64,000 nucleotides of DNA from Desulfovibrio sp. G11 (GCF_900243745.1 NZ_LT984798.1:1916501-1980500); one strand, 5' to 3'; positions 53,742 to 63,411 are shown, counted from the stretch's first letter. Notes: a model not told the origin generated them from the sequence alone. Numbers and translations are program-made.

Positions 53742-54707
53742 CTAGAACTCGTAGCGGACAGTGCCGAACACGCCGTGCGAGGTGCTGTGCTCAGAGGCCT
53801 GTATGTTGTAGTTCACGCCAAGGCTCAGGTTGTCATTGCCGAAGTCAAGACCAAGGCCGCCCGTATAGCTCATGTAATCCATTGTATGGGTGTCCAGCTC
53901 GGCCTTGGTGCCGGTTCCGGTAAAGCGGATCTTGCTCCTGGCTTCAATATCGCCGGTGGCGGGAATGATGCCGAGGTCAAGGTTGGGCTTCACGTACCAG
54001 CCGTTGCCGGTTTCAACCTGCTTGCTGAAGGTCACGCCGATGGGGAATGTCCAGATATTCTGGTTCATTTCATCTCCGCGCATGACGGTGCCGTTGCTCT
54101 TCACGTCGTAGGAGTCGGTGCTCACGTACATGTAGCGCACGCCCAGGTGGGGGATGATGTCCACATACTGGGTATTGAGCTTGTATTCGGCACGCAGGCC
54201 GGTGCTCAGGGCGTATGCCGTGATGTCGCTCTTGAGGTCGCGCATCTGCATGGCTCCGGGCAGTTCCTGCTTCACCTTGTTATAGGTGCTGGTGTAGTTG
54301 ACGTCGGCAGTGAGGCCGAAGTTTTCCTTCGCCCATCCGGCGTACGCCCCAAGGCCCCAGAAGCTGAAGCTGTTGGTGGTTTTTGCCAGATCGCCTTCGC
54401 CTTCGGCGTAACCCCCGCCGATATTGAAGGCTATGCCCGCGCGCAGGGCGTTATCAAAGGTATAGTCGCCGCCAAGGGCCACACCGCCAAGACCACCGTG
54501 CCACTTGAGGTCGTAGCTGTCGCCGGCTTCCATACTCCAGGCATTCTGGCTCTGGTACAGGGGCATGATCCACAGGGCCATGCCGTTTTTGGCCGCGCCT
54601 TCCGCCTTGTTGAGCGAAACGGACTGCATGCCGTTGCCGTCAGGCTGGGCAATGCTGGTGCGCTGGGTAATGGCAGCGCCCGCCGCATTGTTGGCGGCCA
54701 TTGTCAT
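53742..54707 (-). CDS. Autotransporter beta-barrel part (frame-separated from its passenger)
   Basis: From ATG 54707, 321 residues; the coherent frame extends back to about 54805 (ATSDNFIGNDANLAAKTIES and so on). It is a C-terminal autotransporter beta-domain with alternating amphipathic strands (GVALGGDYTFDNALRAGIAF, YKLNTQYVDIIPHLGVRYMY, VFGTVRYEF) ending in the terminal Phe required for BAM insertion. The passenger reading frame ends at 54731 in a different frame, so the barrel has no signal peptide as the sequence stands. It is thus the 3' part of a frameshifted gene. Confidence 0.8.
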   Translation of the reverse strand: MTMAANNAAGAAITQRTSIAQPDGNGMQSVSLNKAEGAAKNGMALWIMPLYQSQNAWSMEAGDSYDLKWHGGLGGVALGGDYTFDNALRAGIAFNIGGGYAEGEGDLAKTTNSFSFWGLGAYAGWAKENFGLTADVNYTSTYNKVKQELPGAMQMRDLKSDITAYALSTGLRAEYKLNTQYVDIIPHLGVRYMYVSTDSYDVKSNGTVMRGDEMNQNIWTFPIGVTFSKQVETGNGWYVKPNLDLGIIPATGDIEARSKIRFTGTGTKAELDTHTMDYMSYTGGLGLDFGNDNLSLGVNYNIQASEHSTSHGVFGTVRYEF

Positions 54708-54802
54708 TTGCGGTACTGCCCCGGCTACGGCTATGCGGGCGGCGCTTTCAATGGTTTTGGCGGCCAGATTGGCATCATTGCCGATGAAGTTGTCGCTGGT
54801 GG

Positions 54803-54807
54803 CACAC
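54803..54807 (-). other. Frameshift position in the autotransporter gene
   Basis: Plus strand GGCACACGGG; on the coding strand CGTGTGCC. With one GT unit fewer, the codons read CGT GCC ACC AGC, giving SRATSDNF and a single continuous protein. The site is a two-unit GT repeat, where slipped-strand gain or loss is plausible. Confidence 0.7.
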
Positions 54808-55756
54808 GGGACAGGAAGCGCACGCCCTTCACGTCGGAGTCCACATGTGCGGGACCGACATGGTCGGCGGTGTAGGCATTGTCCAGCACCTTTACAAGGT
54901 CGCCGTCAAGCTTGGGGTAAACGTTGGCGGCAGAATTGAGTCCCGTGCTCAGCACGCCGGTGAGGGCATTAAACGAACCGTTGATCATGCGCGAGTCGGT
55001 GCTGAAGTTGGAGCCTGTCCAACCTGTTCCGTCAGTGCCAAGGGTGATTGTGTCTATATTGGTGCCGAGCACAGTATAGTCCTGACCCACTTTGGCATCA
55101 GTAATACGCAGTTTTGCGCCATCGCCGATATTGGCTGTGCCGCCTGCGGTGTTGCTGCTGATGGCTCCGTCAGGGGTGACGGCAGCGGCAGCGGTAACCA
55201 CCAGAAGGGACTTGCCGGAGAAATCAAGATGATTGGCGGCCGGCGGGGTGGCGGTAAAGTCCGCGGTTGTTTTTGTGCCGTCCACAATAATGCCGTGAGC
55301 GCCGTCAAGCACCTGGGCACTGTAGATGCCCAGGGCGGAGTCCACGCCGTTTTCTGTCAGGCCCGCGCCGTTGGTGGCCTCCTGTACCTGTCCGGCAAGC
55401 CAGCCCATGTTGGTGGTGCCGATGGCAGCCATAGAGTTCATGCCCACGCCCACGTTGCCGTCGATCTGCGCTGCCCCAAGGGTGAGCAGAGTCACGGTAC
55501 TGGGGCCGTCAGCCGCCCAGTCAGGGTCAATGAGCAGACTGCCGCCGTTAAGGGTGAGGCTTCCCGCCACCAGACTGGTGGACTTCGTATCCAAGGAGCC
55601 ACCCACGATGATGTCGGAGCCGCTAGCCTTCAGCGTACCCACATTGACCTGCGCGCCGTCAGTGAAACTGGAGTCAGCGCCCACCGTAAGGCTCTGGGCC
55701 ACAAGGCTGCCGTTGTTGAGGTCAACGCTGTTGGCAGTGATGTTCTCAGCCTGGAT

Positions 55757-55909
55757 GCTGCCGCTGGTGACGTTGGCTGCGCCAGTAAGGGTAATGTCAC
55801 CCCCAGCCACAATGCTGCCGCCGTTGTTGGCGGCCAGAGAGGCGGCAGTGATGCCGTCTTGGGCCACAAGGCTGCCGCCGGTGACGTTGGCTGCGCCGGT
55901 AAGGATAAT
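55757..55909 (-). repeat. Internal direct repeat in the autotransporter passenger
   Basis: About 39 bases at 55757-55795 recur with few changes at 55871-55909, 114 bases (38 codons) apart, encoding the repeated LTGAANVT-G unit. It fits a beta-helix whose rungs arose by duplication. Confidence 0.65.
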
Positions 55910-58520
55910 ATCCGCAGCGCCAATGCTGCCGTGGGTGGCGGTCAGGCTGCCGGCAGAGATGTTATCGGCGTAGAGGCTGGTTCCGCTGGCAGTAATGGTG
56001 CTGCTGCCGCCATTGATGTTACCTACGGTAAAACCGCCACCGCCATTGCCCACGGCCACAAGGCTGCCGGGACCAGTAAAACTCACGTCGCCCAAAGTAC
56101 CGCTGTTCTTGCTGCCAGCATCACCAAGCACAAGGGTTCCGGTTCCGGCCACGCTGACGTCAGCTGCATCCCCATTGCTATCGCTTACAATGTTGCCGCC
56201 CTTGGCTCCGGTAAGTTGCAGGGCGGTGTCGGTAGCAACAAGGTCGTTTGTAAAAGTATTATCAAGCTCCACCCCGGCAAAGCCCCCGGAGAGGGCACCA
56301 GTGACACTCGTAACCGTGGCGTTGCGCAGGCTATCGCTGGTGGTGTTGCCAAGGGCGCTTACGTCATCATAGGCCACGGTGCCGTTCGTGGGAGTAATGC
56401 CCTCAATAGAGGCACTGCCCACGTCAAACAGGCCGTTGCCGTACATCAAGCTGGCTTTGAGGGTGCCGAGCTTGGTAAGCGTCAATGCACCAAGGTCATC
56501 GACCTTGAGCGTGCCGCCGCCGGCAACATCGAACTTCGCTGCAAGGTTGCTGTCTGTAAAGTCGTCCGTAATACCCAGAGCGTCTTTGTTGGCCAGCACC
56601 TTACCGACGTTTGTGATTTCGGCTGTTGCACCGCTGTCGGTCATCAACCCGCCCGGGGTCACGTCCAAGGTGCCGCCAACGGTGAGGCTGCCACCCTGGA
56701 TATCCAGCGTCTTGCCTGCGGCCAGCGTCCACTTGCCCTGGGCAACGTCAACTACGCCCTCGCTCGTAACGTTGGCATTGATGTCGCCGCCGGGATTTGC
56801 ATCCTCGCCAAGCTTCAGTATGCCCTTGTCGGCTATTTGCAGACCCTTGCCTTCGCTGCCCGCGAAGCCGAGCGCGGAGCCTGCCTCGCCCTTGAGAAAA
56901 AGCTCGCCGGACGCAAGCGTAAAGTCCGCATCCGGAGTAAGGGCAAGGCTGTTGGCCTTGATGCGGTTACCCTGGGACCCGGTGCTGTCAATGGCGAGTG
57001 CATCGCCGGTCAGCTTTATGTTTTGCGCCTGAATGCTGCCTTCGCCCAAAAGAGTGACCTTGCCGGTTACGGCCGCGGAGCCGCCGGTAATGCTTGCGGC
57101 ATCCACAGTGGCATTTTCGCCCAGATGCAGGCGGGCGTGCCGCGCAGCGGTACCTTGGACGGTTACGGACCCGCCCTTTTCAAGCCAGCCGTCAAGCTGG
57201 GCGTCAGTCATGTCCGCACGGGCCATCTGGTTGCTAGTAGCATCATGAACACGCTTGACAGCGATGGTTCCGGCAGTGTCGCTGAATTCTTCAAGCTCGG
57301 CTCCGGTCAGGTCAAGATGGGCGTCAGTCACCGAAAGCGTGCCTGCGTTGGCTACAATGCCCGTCAGCTTGTGGTCGCCGCCAGCGCTGTAGGCAAGCGT
57401 AGAGTCAGCATAAAGGTTGACCTTGCCGCCGTTGTCCAGCACGCCATTGGCAGCCACATCCAGGGTCATGCCCTTGTTCAGGAAAAGATGCCCCTTGTTT
57501 CCAACAAGAATGCTTCCTCCATCAGTAACCCTAGTGTATCCATCCAGAGCGCCAGTCATGGCTTCGGTGACAGTTTGGCCCGGTTCAGATGGGGGCGTGT
57601 TAAGATAGCCAGTCAGCAAAAGGCCGCCCTGAACATCAACCGTTGCGCCGTCTGTGATGTGGGTAACGCCGGCATTGAATACACCGTGATTGCCCTGAGC
57701 AACGTTGATTCTGGTGCTGTCGCCGGTGATCAGCAGGTTGGCGCTGTCTTTGTTAAGAGGGGCCGCACCCTTGCCGGTAAAAAGCATTCCTGCATCATCA
57801 AAATCTTTTGTATGGTTTTCGTCCGGGGACAGGCCCATAAGGTTGACGGTCGCGCCGTCGGCAATTTTCAGTTGAGCTGTCTCAAACTCTGTTGCGGCGC
57901 CTCCGAAAAGATTGGCCGAGGTGATGTTGACCACCGTATTGGTTCCGGAAACAAGGGTGGGCAGGCCGGTAGAAGCGGTATCGCCGCTTTCATCGACGGT
58001 TTCAGCATAGCCGCCAAGGCCGTTTTCGCGCCAGCCTTTACCGTTTGTGCCCTTGATGTTGACGGTTCCGCCCGTGATCTGCAGGTCGCGGGAATCCGAA
58101 TAGCCGTTGACGTTCAAAGTGCCGCCCGTTACCAGCAGTTTGCCGTTGGAAGGGGTAGCGCCATCTCCGGCCGAAATGCTCCCGGGGCTGTTCACGGTGA
58201 CCGTGCCGCCGTCAGTGATGGTCAGGGTTCCTTTAAGTACTACCGCCTTAGCATTCACTTCAAGGCTTGTCTGGTCCCCGCCGGAGCCGACGGTCAGGTT
58301 GCCTCCATCCCAGTCTGCCGCCATAGCCAGCCCGGTGCTGCCCAGGGGCAGGGCCGCTGCCAGTGCCAGCGAGCCGAAGGTGTTGATCAGGCGGCATTTC
58401 CCCAATACCGCCTTATACCTGTTAATCAGGTTACCAATCGCGTTTTTGGACAAAATCATGAGCTTCCTCCTTAAAAAGTCACCATCAGGGCCGTAAAAGT
58501 GGCCTGTCCTCTGCATGGAG

Positions 58521-58569
58521 CGGGGAAAGCAATCCGTGAATGGTGCCGCTGAAAATATTGCTTTCCCCG
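58521..58569 (-). other. 13-bp inverted repeat in the autotransporter leader
   Basis: CGGGGAAAGCAAT (58521-58533) and ATTGCTTTCCCCG (58557-58569) are perfect complements around 23 bases, about 62 bases upstream of the autotransporter start. Probably a leader hairpin or an operator. Confidence 0.55.
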
Positions 58570-58629
58570 GATTAGGCGGATATGGTTGGTCTGCTAAAAC
58601 GTGAACCTTAACCGCCCAACTGCATTATT

Positions 58630-58718
58630 AGATCAAAATCTCAGCCATTTCAACCTGAATATTGATTATGAATTAAAATTTCATCTATCTGTTCAGAGTG
58701 TGAGCAATATTTTGATCT
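58630..58718. promoter_or_regulatory. Separated inverted repeat in the divergent autotransporter/XRE promoter region
   Basis: AGATCAAAAT (58630-58639) and ATTTTGATCT (58709-58718) are perfect 10-base complements, 79 bases apart centre to centre, in an AT-rich region just before the XRE regulator. They could be paired operator half-sites for that regulator. Confidence 0.4.
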
Positions 58719-58763
58719 TACAGGACGGTGCGGAGTTGATTGGGCATTGGGATAGTATTACTT

Positions 58764-59258
58764 ATGAAAACGCTTGGATCTCGCATCCGTTTCGTGCGAG
58801 GAGCATTGTCGCAGGAAGTTTTTGCAGCAAAAATCGGCGTCAGCAAGGGATCACTCGGTGGATATGAGCGTGATGAAAATCTGCCAAACAGTGATATTAT
58901 TCTGAAAATATGCCAGGAAACCGGTGTGTCTGTTGAATGGCTTCTACTCGGTACAGGCGCCCCGGCTGCATCGGATGAAGAAGGGCCTGTCGGGCCGGGA
59001 AAGCTACTGGCAGGCGGTACGTTGACCCTGCCGGGTATGATGGGGGTTGTTGCACCTTCATCCATGCCACAGAACGGAATTGCGTTCGTTCCGGACGGAA
59101 AAATGATCCAGCAGGAATGCGCGCGTTGCCGCAGACTTGAGGAGCGGCTTGAGCGCCTGGAAGATGAACGCAGGGAGCTGAGTGAAGAAAACCGGCGCCT
59201 TTGGAAAGAAAACAGTCTTCTTAACGCCCGTCTGGCTCGTATGAAGGCCAGGGGTTGA
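58764..59258 (+). CDS. XRE-family (CI-like) regulator with C-terminal coiled coil
   Basis: A 164-residue protein. N-terminal helix-turn-helix: LGSRIRFVRGALSQEVFAAK, IGVSKGSLGGYERDENLPN and ICQETGVSVEWLLLG, the typical end of phage-like XRE domains. After a Gly/Pro linker comes a leucine-zipper-like coiled coil (CRRLEERLERLEDERRELSE, ENRRLWKENSLLNARLARM), probably for dimerisation. There is no LexA-type peptidase. ATG 58764 is preferred over TTG 58740. It is divergent from the autotransporter gene and may regulate it. Confidence 0.82.
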   Translation: MKTLGSRIRFVRGALSQEVFAAKIGVSKGSLGGYERDENLPNSDIILKICQETGVSVEWLLLGTGAPAASDEEGPVGPGKLLAGGTLTLPGMMGVVAPSSMPQNGIAFVPDGKMIQQECARCRRLEERLERLEDERRELSEENRRLWKENSLLNARLARMKARG

Positions 59259-59507
59259 GCCACTCCGGATGGAGAGCCTGTAGTACAGTTGCACGCGGTC
59301 AGGTTGCATTGTTTCGCGCCTGGCCGCGTTTTTTCGGCCCTTCTGGGTCTGGCGGCCGCATTGACGCGACCCCTTCCGGTCTTATCTATCTGGAGTAAGG
59401 CGATCTTAAAATGTGCATTCAAAAATGACGGTATCTCTGTTTTTGTGGCGGGTACACAATACGATGCGTTTGTGCTCTGGCAGCCGCATACGCCTGCGCC
59501 GCAGACC

Positions 59508-59693
59508 ATGTGTTTTACCGTTAAGGACGGCGCGCCTGACAACTGCTGTACTGGTGCAACTATCCGCCTGTGCCGGAGATGTGGATCTGAATTTGCTGTT
59601 GTGTCGCCATGCCCGATCCCTGCCGGCGGGACTGCACGTCTGTACTGCCGGAAGCGCCACGGCTGCCGGTTGTCATTCCGTGAAATTCGGTGA
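59508..59693 (+). CDS. Possible small zinc-ribbon protein (MJ0042-like)
   Basis: An ORF of about 61 residues (open upstream to a TTG at 59289). It contains RLCRRCGSEFAVV, PIPAGGTARLYC and RKRHGCRLSF: the CxxC...F-V...IPxGG...C....C...F pattern of MJ0042-type zinc ribbons, with a longer last knuckle. No clear ribosome binding site. It is the only coding candidate in the 745-base gap between the XRE gene and the lactate operon. Confidence 0.3.
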   Translation: MCFTVKDGAPDNCCTGATIRLCRRCGSEFAVVSPCPIPAGGTARLYCRKRHGCRLSFREIR

Positions 59694-59902
59694 AATTTTT
59701 TCCGTTCTTTTTTCTGCCCAGTAAAATTATCTTGCAAAAATATTTTTATTTCCGGTTGTTGCTGATTTTTCACGAACTTGTTTTCGCGAGACCGGGGAGA
59801 ATGCAGTTGATGTCTGATAGTGATACCAAAGTTTTTGGGCTTATCCCCTATGCAAGGCTGGCAAACGCAGATATATGACTTTATTCTTGTAGAAAAGCTG
59901 AC

Positions 59903-59920
59903 CGGCCGGTCAACCGGCCG
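59903..59920. promoter_or_regulatory. Palindrome upstream of the lactate-oxidation operon
   Basis: CGGCCGGT (59903-59910) and ACCGGCCG (59913-59920) are perfect complements around CA, 84 bases before the first gene. It is operator-like in size and position; the regulator is unknown. Confidence 0.45.
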
Positions 59921-60003
59921 CACATGTGCCCGGCATGTCCGGGCTGGCGCGTGGGGCGCGCGGGCTGCGCCCTCCACCATTACAGATGTTCTAAGGAGGC
60001 CAC

Positions 60004-61389
60004 ATGGCAAGCCAGGCGTTGATCAGGGATTTTGAAGATCTCATCGGCAAGGAAAACGTGTTCAGCTCCGAAGCTGACCGGCAGAGCTATTCGTATGACT
60101 CGGCAGTGCTGACCCCCGTGGTGCCTGCGCTTGTGCTGCGTCCGACCACTGCCGAGCAGCTGGGAGCATGTGTCAAAAAGCTGTATGACAACGGTCTGCC
60201 CATGACTGTACGCGGCGCGGGAACCAACCTCTCCGGCGGCACCATCCCCGACAATTCCGACTCTGTGGTTATTCTGACCACCGGACTCAACCGCATTCTT
60301 GAGATCAACTCCGACGACCTTTATGCCGTGGTGGAGCCGGGCGTGATCACTGCCCAGTTCGCCGCCGAAGTGGCCAAGAAAAATCTGTTCTATCCCCCGG
60401 ACCCGGGTTCTCAGGCCGTATCGACCATTGGCGGCAATATTGCTGAAAACGCCGGCGGCCTGCGCGGCCTCAAGTACGGCGTCACCAAAGACTATCTCAT
60501 GGGCATCGAATTTTTTGACGCCACCGGCGAGATGGTCAAGTCCGGTTCGCGCACGGTCAAGTGCGTTACGGGCTACAACCTGGCCGGCATGATGGTGCAG
60601 TCTGAAGGTACGCTGGGCATTATTTCCCAGGCCATTCTCAAGCTTGTGCCCCCGCCGAAGGCCTCCAAGGCCCTGATGGCCGTGTTTGAAAATGTGCAGG
60701 ACGCCGCCGAAGCCGTGGCTGGCATTATTGCCGCCCACGTTGTGCCCTGTACGCTTGAGTTCCTTGACAACAATACCATTGTGCGCGTGGACGACTTCAC
60801 CAAGGCCGGTCTGCCGCGCGAAGCCGGAGCCATCCTGCTCATCGAGGTGGACGGCCACCCCGCCCAGGTCGCGGACGACGCCGAAGCTGTGGAGCGTGTG
60901 CTCAAGGCCAACCGCGCCACCGCCGTGCATGTGCCCAAGGACGCCGACGAAAAATTCAAACTGTGGGAAGCCCGCCGCATGGCTCTGCCCGTGCTGGCCC
61001 GCTGCCGTCCCACTACCGTGCTTGAAGACGCCACCGTGCCGCGTTCGCAGATTCCTGCCATGATGAAGGCCGTTAACGAAATCGCCGCCAAGTACAAGGT
61101 TGAAGTGGGCACGTTCGGCCATGCCGGCGACGGCAACCTGCACCCCACCTTCCTGTGCGACAAGCGCGACAAGGACGAGTTCCACCGGGTGGAAGAGGCC
61201 ATTGACGAAATGTTCGATGTGGCCCTCAAGCTGCACGGCACGCTTTCGGGTGAGCACGGCATCGGCACGGCCAAGGCCAAGTGGATGGAAAAAGAAACCT
61301 CGCGCGGCACCATTCTGTTCTCTCAGCGGCTGCGTCGCGCCCTTGACCCCAAGGGCCTGTTCAACGCCACCAAGCTGGTGGGAATCTAG
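60004..61389 (+). CDS. FAD-linked lactate/glycolate dehydrogenase subunit (GlcD/Dld type)
   Basis: A 461-residue flavoprotein of the vanillyl-alcohol-oxidase family. The FAD-binding domain has VRGAGTNLSGGTIPDNSDSV, PPDPGSQAVSTIGGNIAENA and GGLRGLKYGVTKDYLMG; the C-terminal domain has FGHAGDGNLHP and SGEHGIGTAKAKWM. It oxidises a 2-hydroxy acid, most likely D-lactate in this sulfate reducer, and passes electrons to the Fe-S subunit encoded 9 bases downstream. AAGGAGG precedes ATG 60004. First gene of the operon. Confidence 0.9.
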   Translation: MASQALIRDFEDLIGKENVFSSEADRQSYSYDSAVLTPVVPALVLRPTTAEQLGACVKKLYDNGLPMTVRGAGTNLSGGTIPDNSDSVVILTTGLNRILEINSDDLYAVVEPGVITAQFAAEVAKKNLFYPPDPGSQAVSTIGGNIAENAGGLRGLKYGVTKDYLMGIEFFDATGEMVKSGSRTVKCVTGYNLAGMMVQSEGTLGIISQAILKLVPPPKASKALMAVFENVQDAAEAVAGIIAAHVVPCTLEFLDNNTIVRVDDFTKAGLPREAGAILLIEVDGHPAQVADDAEAVERVLKANRATAVHVPKDADEKFKLWEARRMALPVLARCRPTTVLEDATVPRSQIPAMMKAVNEIAAKYKVEVGTFGHAGDGNLHPTFLCDKRDKDEFHRVEEAIDEMFDVALKLHGTLSGEHGIGTAKAKWMEKETSRGTILFSQRLRRALDPKGLFNATKLVGI

Positions 61390-61398
61390 GAGCCTTAC

Positions 61399-62694
61399 AT
61401 GAGTAATCTGCACGAACTGGCCCAGCGCCTTATGGCGCTGGACGACAAAGTCACGGCCTGCATGAAATGCGGCATGTGCCAGGCCGTGTGCCCCATGTTC
61501 GGCGCTTCCGGTATGGAGGCCGACGTGGCGCGCGGCAAGCTGGCGCTTATCGACAATCTGGCCCATGAAATGATCCAGGACCCCGAAGCCGTGGCCGACA
61601 AGCTGGGCCGCTGCCTTCTGTGCGGCTCCTGCCAGGCGTCCTGCCCGCCCGGCGTCCAGATTATGGACGTGTTTATGGAAGCGCGGGAAATCGTCAACGC
61701 CTATCTGGGTCTGCATCCGGTCAAAAAAATGATCTTCCGCGCAGTGCTGCCGCAGCCCGGCGTGTTTAACCTCGCCATGCGCATGGGTGCTCCTGTTCAG
61801 GGGCTGATCTTCCGCAGCACGGGTTCGGCTCAGGGTACGGTGTGCGCGCCCATGCTGAACTTCATGCTGGGCGACCGCCATATGCGCCCCCTGGCCAAAA
61901 AGCCCCTGCACGCTCGCTACGGCGCGCTTGACGAACGCCGCCCGGCCGGCGGCATCAAGGTGGCCTTTTATCCGGGCTGCATGGGCGACAAGATGTATAC
62001 TGATATGGCTGAAGCCTGCCTCAAGGTGCTGCGCCATCACAACGTGGCGGTCTTTATGCCCAAGGGCCTGACCTGCTGCGGCATTCCTGCCCTGTCCTCC
62101 GGCGATGCCGAGGGCATGGTCAAACAGATGAAGGTCAACCTGCGCGCCCTCGACGGTGCGGATTTTGACTACATTCTCAGCCCCTGCGGTTCCTGTACTT
62201 CTACTGTCAAGGAACTGTGGCCCCGCTACGCCGGGCGCCTTGGCGCCGCGGAACTGCGCAAGGCCGAGCAGCTTGCTGCCAAGGCCATGGACATCAACGC
62301 CTTTCTTGTGGATGTGCTCAAGGTGCAGCCTGCCGAAGCTCCGGCGGGCAACGCCACGACCGTGACCTATCACGACTCCTGCCATCTCAAAAAATCGCTG
62401 GGTGTTGTGGGCCAGCCCCGTGCTGTCATGGCGGCCAACCCCGCCTACAAGGTGGTGGAAATGGCCGAAGCTGACCGTTGCTGCGGCTGCGGCGGCTCGT
62501 TCAACCTCTTCCACTATGACTATTCGCGCAAGATCGGCCAGCGCAAGCGCGACAATGTGGTGTCCTCCGGGGCCGAGATTGTTGCCGCAGGCTGCCCTGC
62601 CTGCATGATGCAGCTTGAAGACGTGCTCTCGCACAACAAGGACCGTGTGCGCGTCAAACATACCGTTGAAATATACGCTGAAAGCCTGAAATAA
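61399..62694 (+). CDS. CCG-domain iron-sulfur subunit (GlcF-like)
   Basis: A 431-residue protein. Two 4Fe-4S motifs, CMKCGMCQAVCP and CLLCGSCQASCP, are followed by two CCG domains with GLTCCGIPAL, ILSPCGSCTS and RCCGCGGSFNL, as in GlcF/HdrD-like electron-transfer subunits. It accepts electrons from the flavoprotein and passes them to the membrane or a partner such as the LutBC proteins. AGGAG precedes ATG 61399. A 34-base palindrome follows its stop. Confidence 0.92.
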   Translation: MSNLHELAQRLMALDDKVTACMKCGMCQAVCPMFGASGMEADVARGKLALIDNLAHEMIQDPEAVADKLGRCLLCGSCQASCPPGVQIMDVFMEAREIVNAYLGLHPVKKMIFRAVLPQPGVFNLAMRMGAPVQGLIFRSTGSAQGTVCAPMLNFMLGDRHMRPLAKKPLHARYGALDERRPAGGIKVAFYPGCMGDKMYTDMAEACLKVLRHHNVAVFMPKGLTCCGIPALSSGDAEGMVKQMKVNLRALDGADFDYILSPCGSCTSTVKELWPRYAGRLGAAELRKAEQLAAKAMDINAFLVDVLKVQPAEAPAGNATTVTYHDSCHLKKSLGVVGQPRAVMAANPAYKVVEMAEADRCCGCGGSFNLFHYDYSRKIGQRKRDNVVSSGAEIVAAGCPACMMQLEDVLSHNKDRVRVKHTVEIYAESLK

Positions 62695-62699
62695 GAACG

Positions 62700-62733
62700 G
62701 CCGCTCCGGCGGGAAATTTCCCGCCGGAGCGGC
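62700..62733. repeat. 34-base perfect palindrome between Fe-S subunit and lutC
   Basis: GCCGCTCCGGCGGGAAA is followed at once by its exact reverse complement (17+17 bases). No T run follows, so it is unlikely to terminate. It may be an mRNA-stabilising or processing hairpin that sets different levels of the two operon halves. Confidence 0.75.
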
Positions 62734-62775
62734 GCGGCATGGCCGCGTAATCATGATGACCGAAAGGAGAATCCT

Positions 62776-63408
62776 ATGCCCCCTGTGAACCAGGAACTGG
62801 TCGAAGCCTTCGCCGCCAAGGCCGCGGCGGTCAGCGCAGTGGTGCAGGAAGTGCCCACCATGGCCGCGGCCCTGCAATATGTTGTGGACGTGTGCGCCAG
62901 CAAGGCTCCTGCTGAAATTCTGGCTGATGAGCCTGGCACCGCGCAAGGCCCCTTGAGCCCCAACAACGTGCCTACCCGGGTGCAGCGTGTTATCGCAGCC
63001 CCTGAACTCAACGATGCGGACTTCGCCACCCTGGCCGCCGCCTGCGACGAAAAGGGTTTTCTCTGCATTCGCGAAGGGCTGCGCAACTATCTTGCCGGTA
63101 TCGATGTGGGGCTTTCCACAGGTATTGTCGGTGTGGCGGCCAGCGCCACCTGCATGCTGGATACCGACAAGGAAGACGTGCGCCTGGCGGGCATGATTTC
63201 TGAAGTGTCCATGATTCTTTTGCGCAAGTCCGACATTTATCCCGATCTGCCGTCCATTGCCCAGTTTTTGCGTGAGCGCATGAACTCGGCCCCGGCCACC
63301 TACACCACTCTGGTGACGGGTCCCAGCCGCACGGCTGATATCGAACGTGTGGCTGCCGTGGGCGTACATGGCCCGCTGGAACTCCACATCATTCTTCTGG
63401 AGGACTAA
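62776..63408 (+). CDS. lutC: LutC/YkgG-type LUD-domain protein
   Basis: A 210-residue LUD-domain protein. LSTGIVGVAASATCMLDTDK, VRLAGMISEVSMILLRKSDI and VTGPSRTADIERVAAVGVHG are family blocks. In Bacillus LutABC oxidises L-lactate; LutC is one of its subunits. AGGAGAA precedes ATG 62776 and lutB starts 3 bases after its stop. Confidence 0.9.
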   Translation: MPPVNQELVEAFAAKAAAVSAVVQEVPTMAAALQYVVDVCASKAPAEILADEPGTAQGPLSPNNVPTRVQRVIAAPELNDADFATLAAACDEKGFLCIREGLRNYLAGIDVGLSTGIVGVAASATCMLDTDKEDVRLAGMISEVSMILLRKSDIYPDLPSIAQFLRERMNSAPATYTTLVTGPSRTADIERVAAVGVHGPLELHIILLED

Positions 63409-63411
63409 CCC

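Larger units (their letters stand above)
54731..58459 (-). pseudogene. Autotransporter passenger, 5' part of frameshifted gene
   Basis: From ATG 58459 (AAGGAGG upstream) 1,242 residues. An extended N-terminal signal (ILSKNAIGNLINRYKAVLGK then INTFGSLALAAALPLGSTGL-AMA) is followed by a Gly/Thr/Asn-rich beta-helix passenger with repeats such as LTGAANVTGGSLVAQDG. It reads coherently to GVRFLSRV at about 54,808 and then becomes PPATTSSAMMPIW and stops, while the natural continuation (ATSDNFIGND) and barrel lie in another frame. Removing two bases at the CACAC tract (54803-54807) would restore one protein of about 1,571 residues. Either a real mutation, phase variation or a sequence error. Confidence 0.8.

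Noticed and set aside
54845..58474. A 1,209-codon ORF on the plus strand opposite the autotransporter
   Set aside because: Antisense shadow of the passenger region; no start signal or recognisable domain, while the other strand has a signal peptide and beta-helix repeats.
59941..59962. GG-N10-GC sequence resembling a sigma-54 promoter before the lactate operon
   Set aside because: The -24 half (CTGGC) fits but the -12 half reads GCGCG rather than TTGCA; such spacing is frequent by chance in GC-rich DNA. Start-site mapping would settle it.
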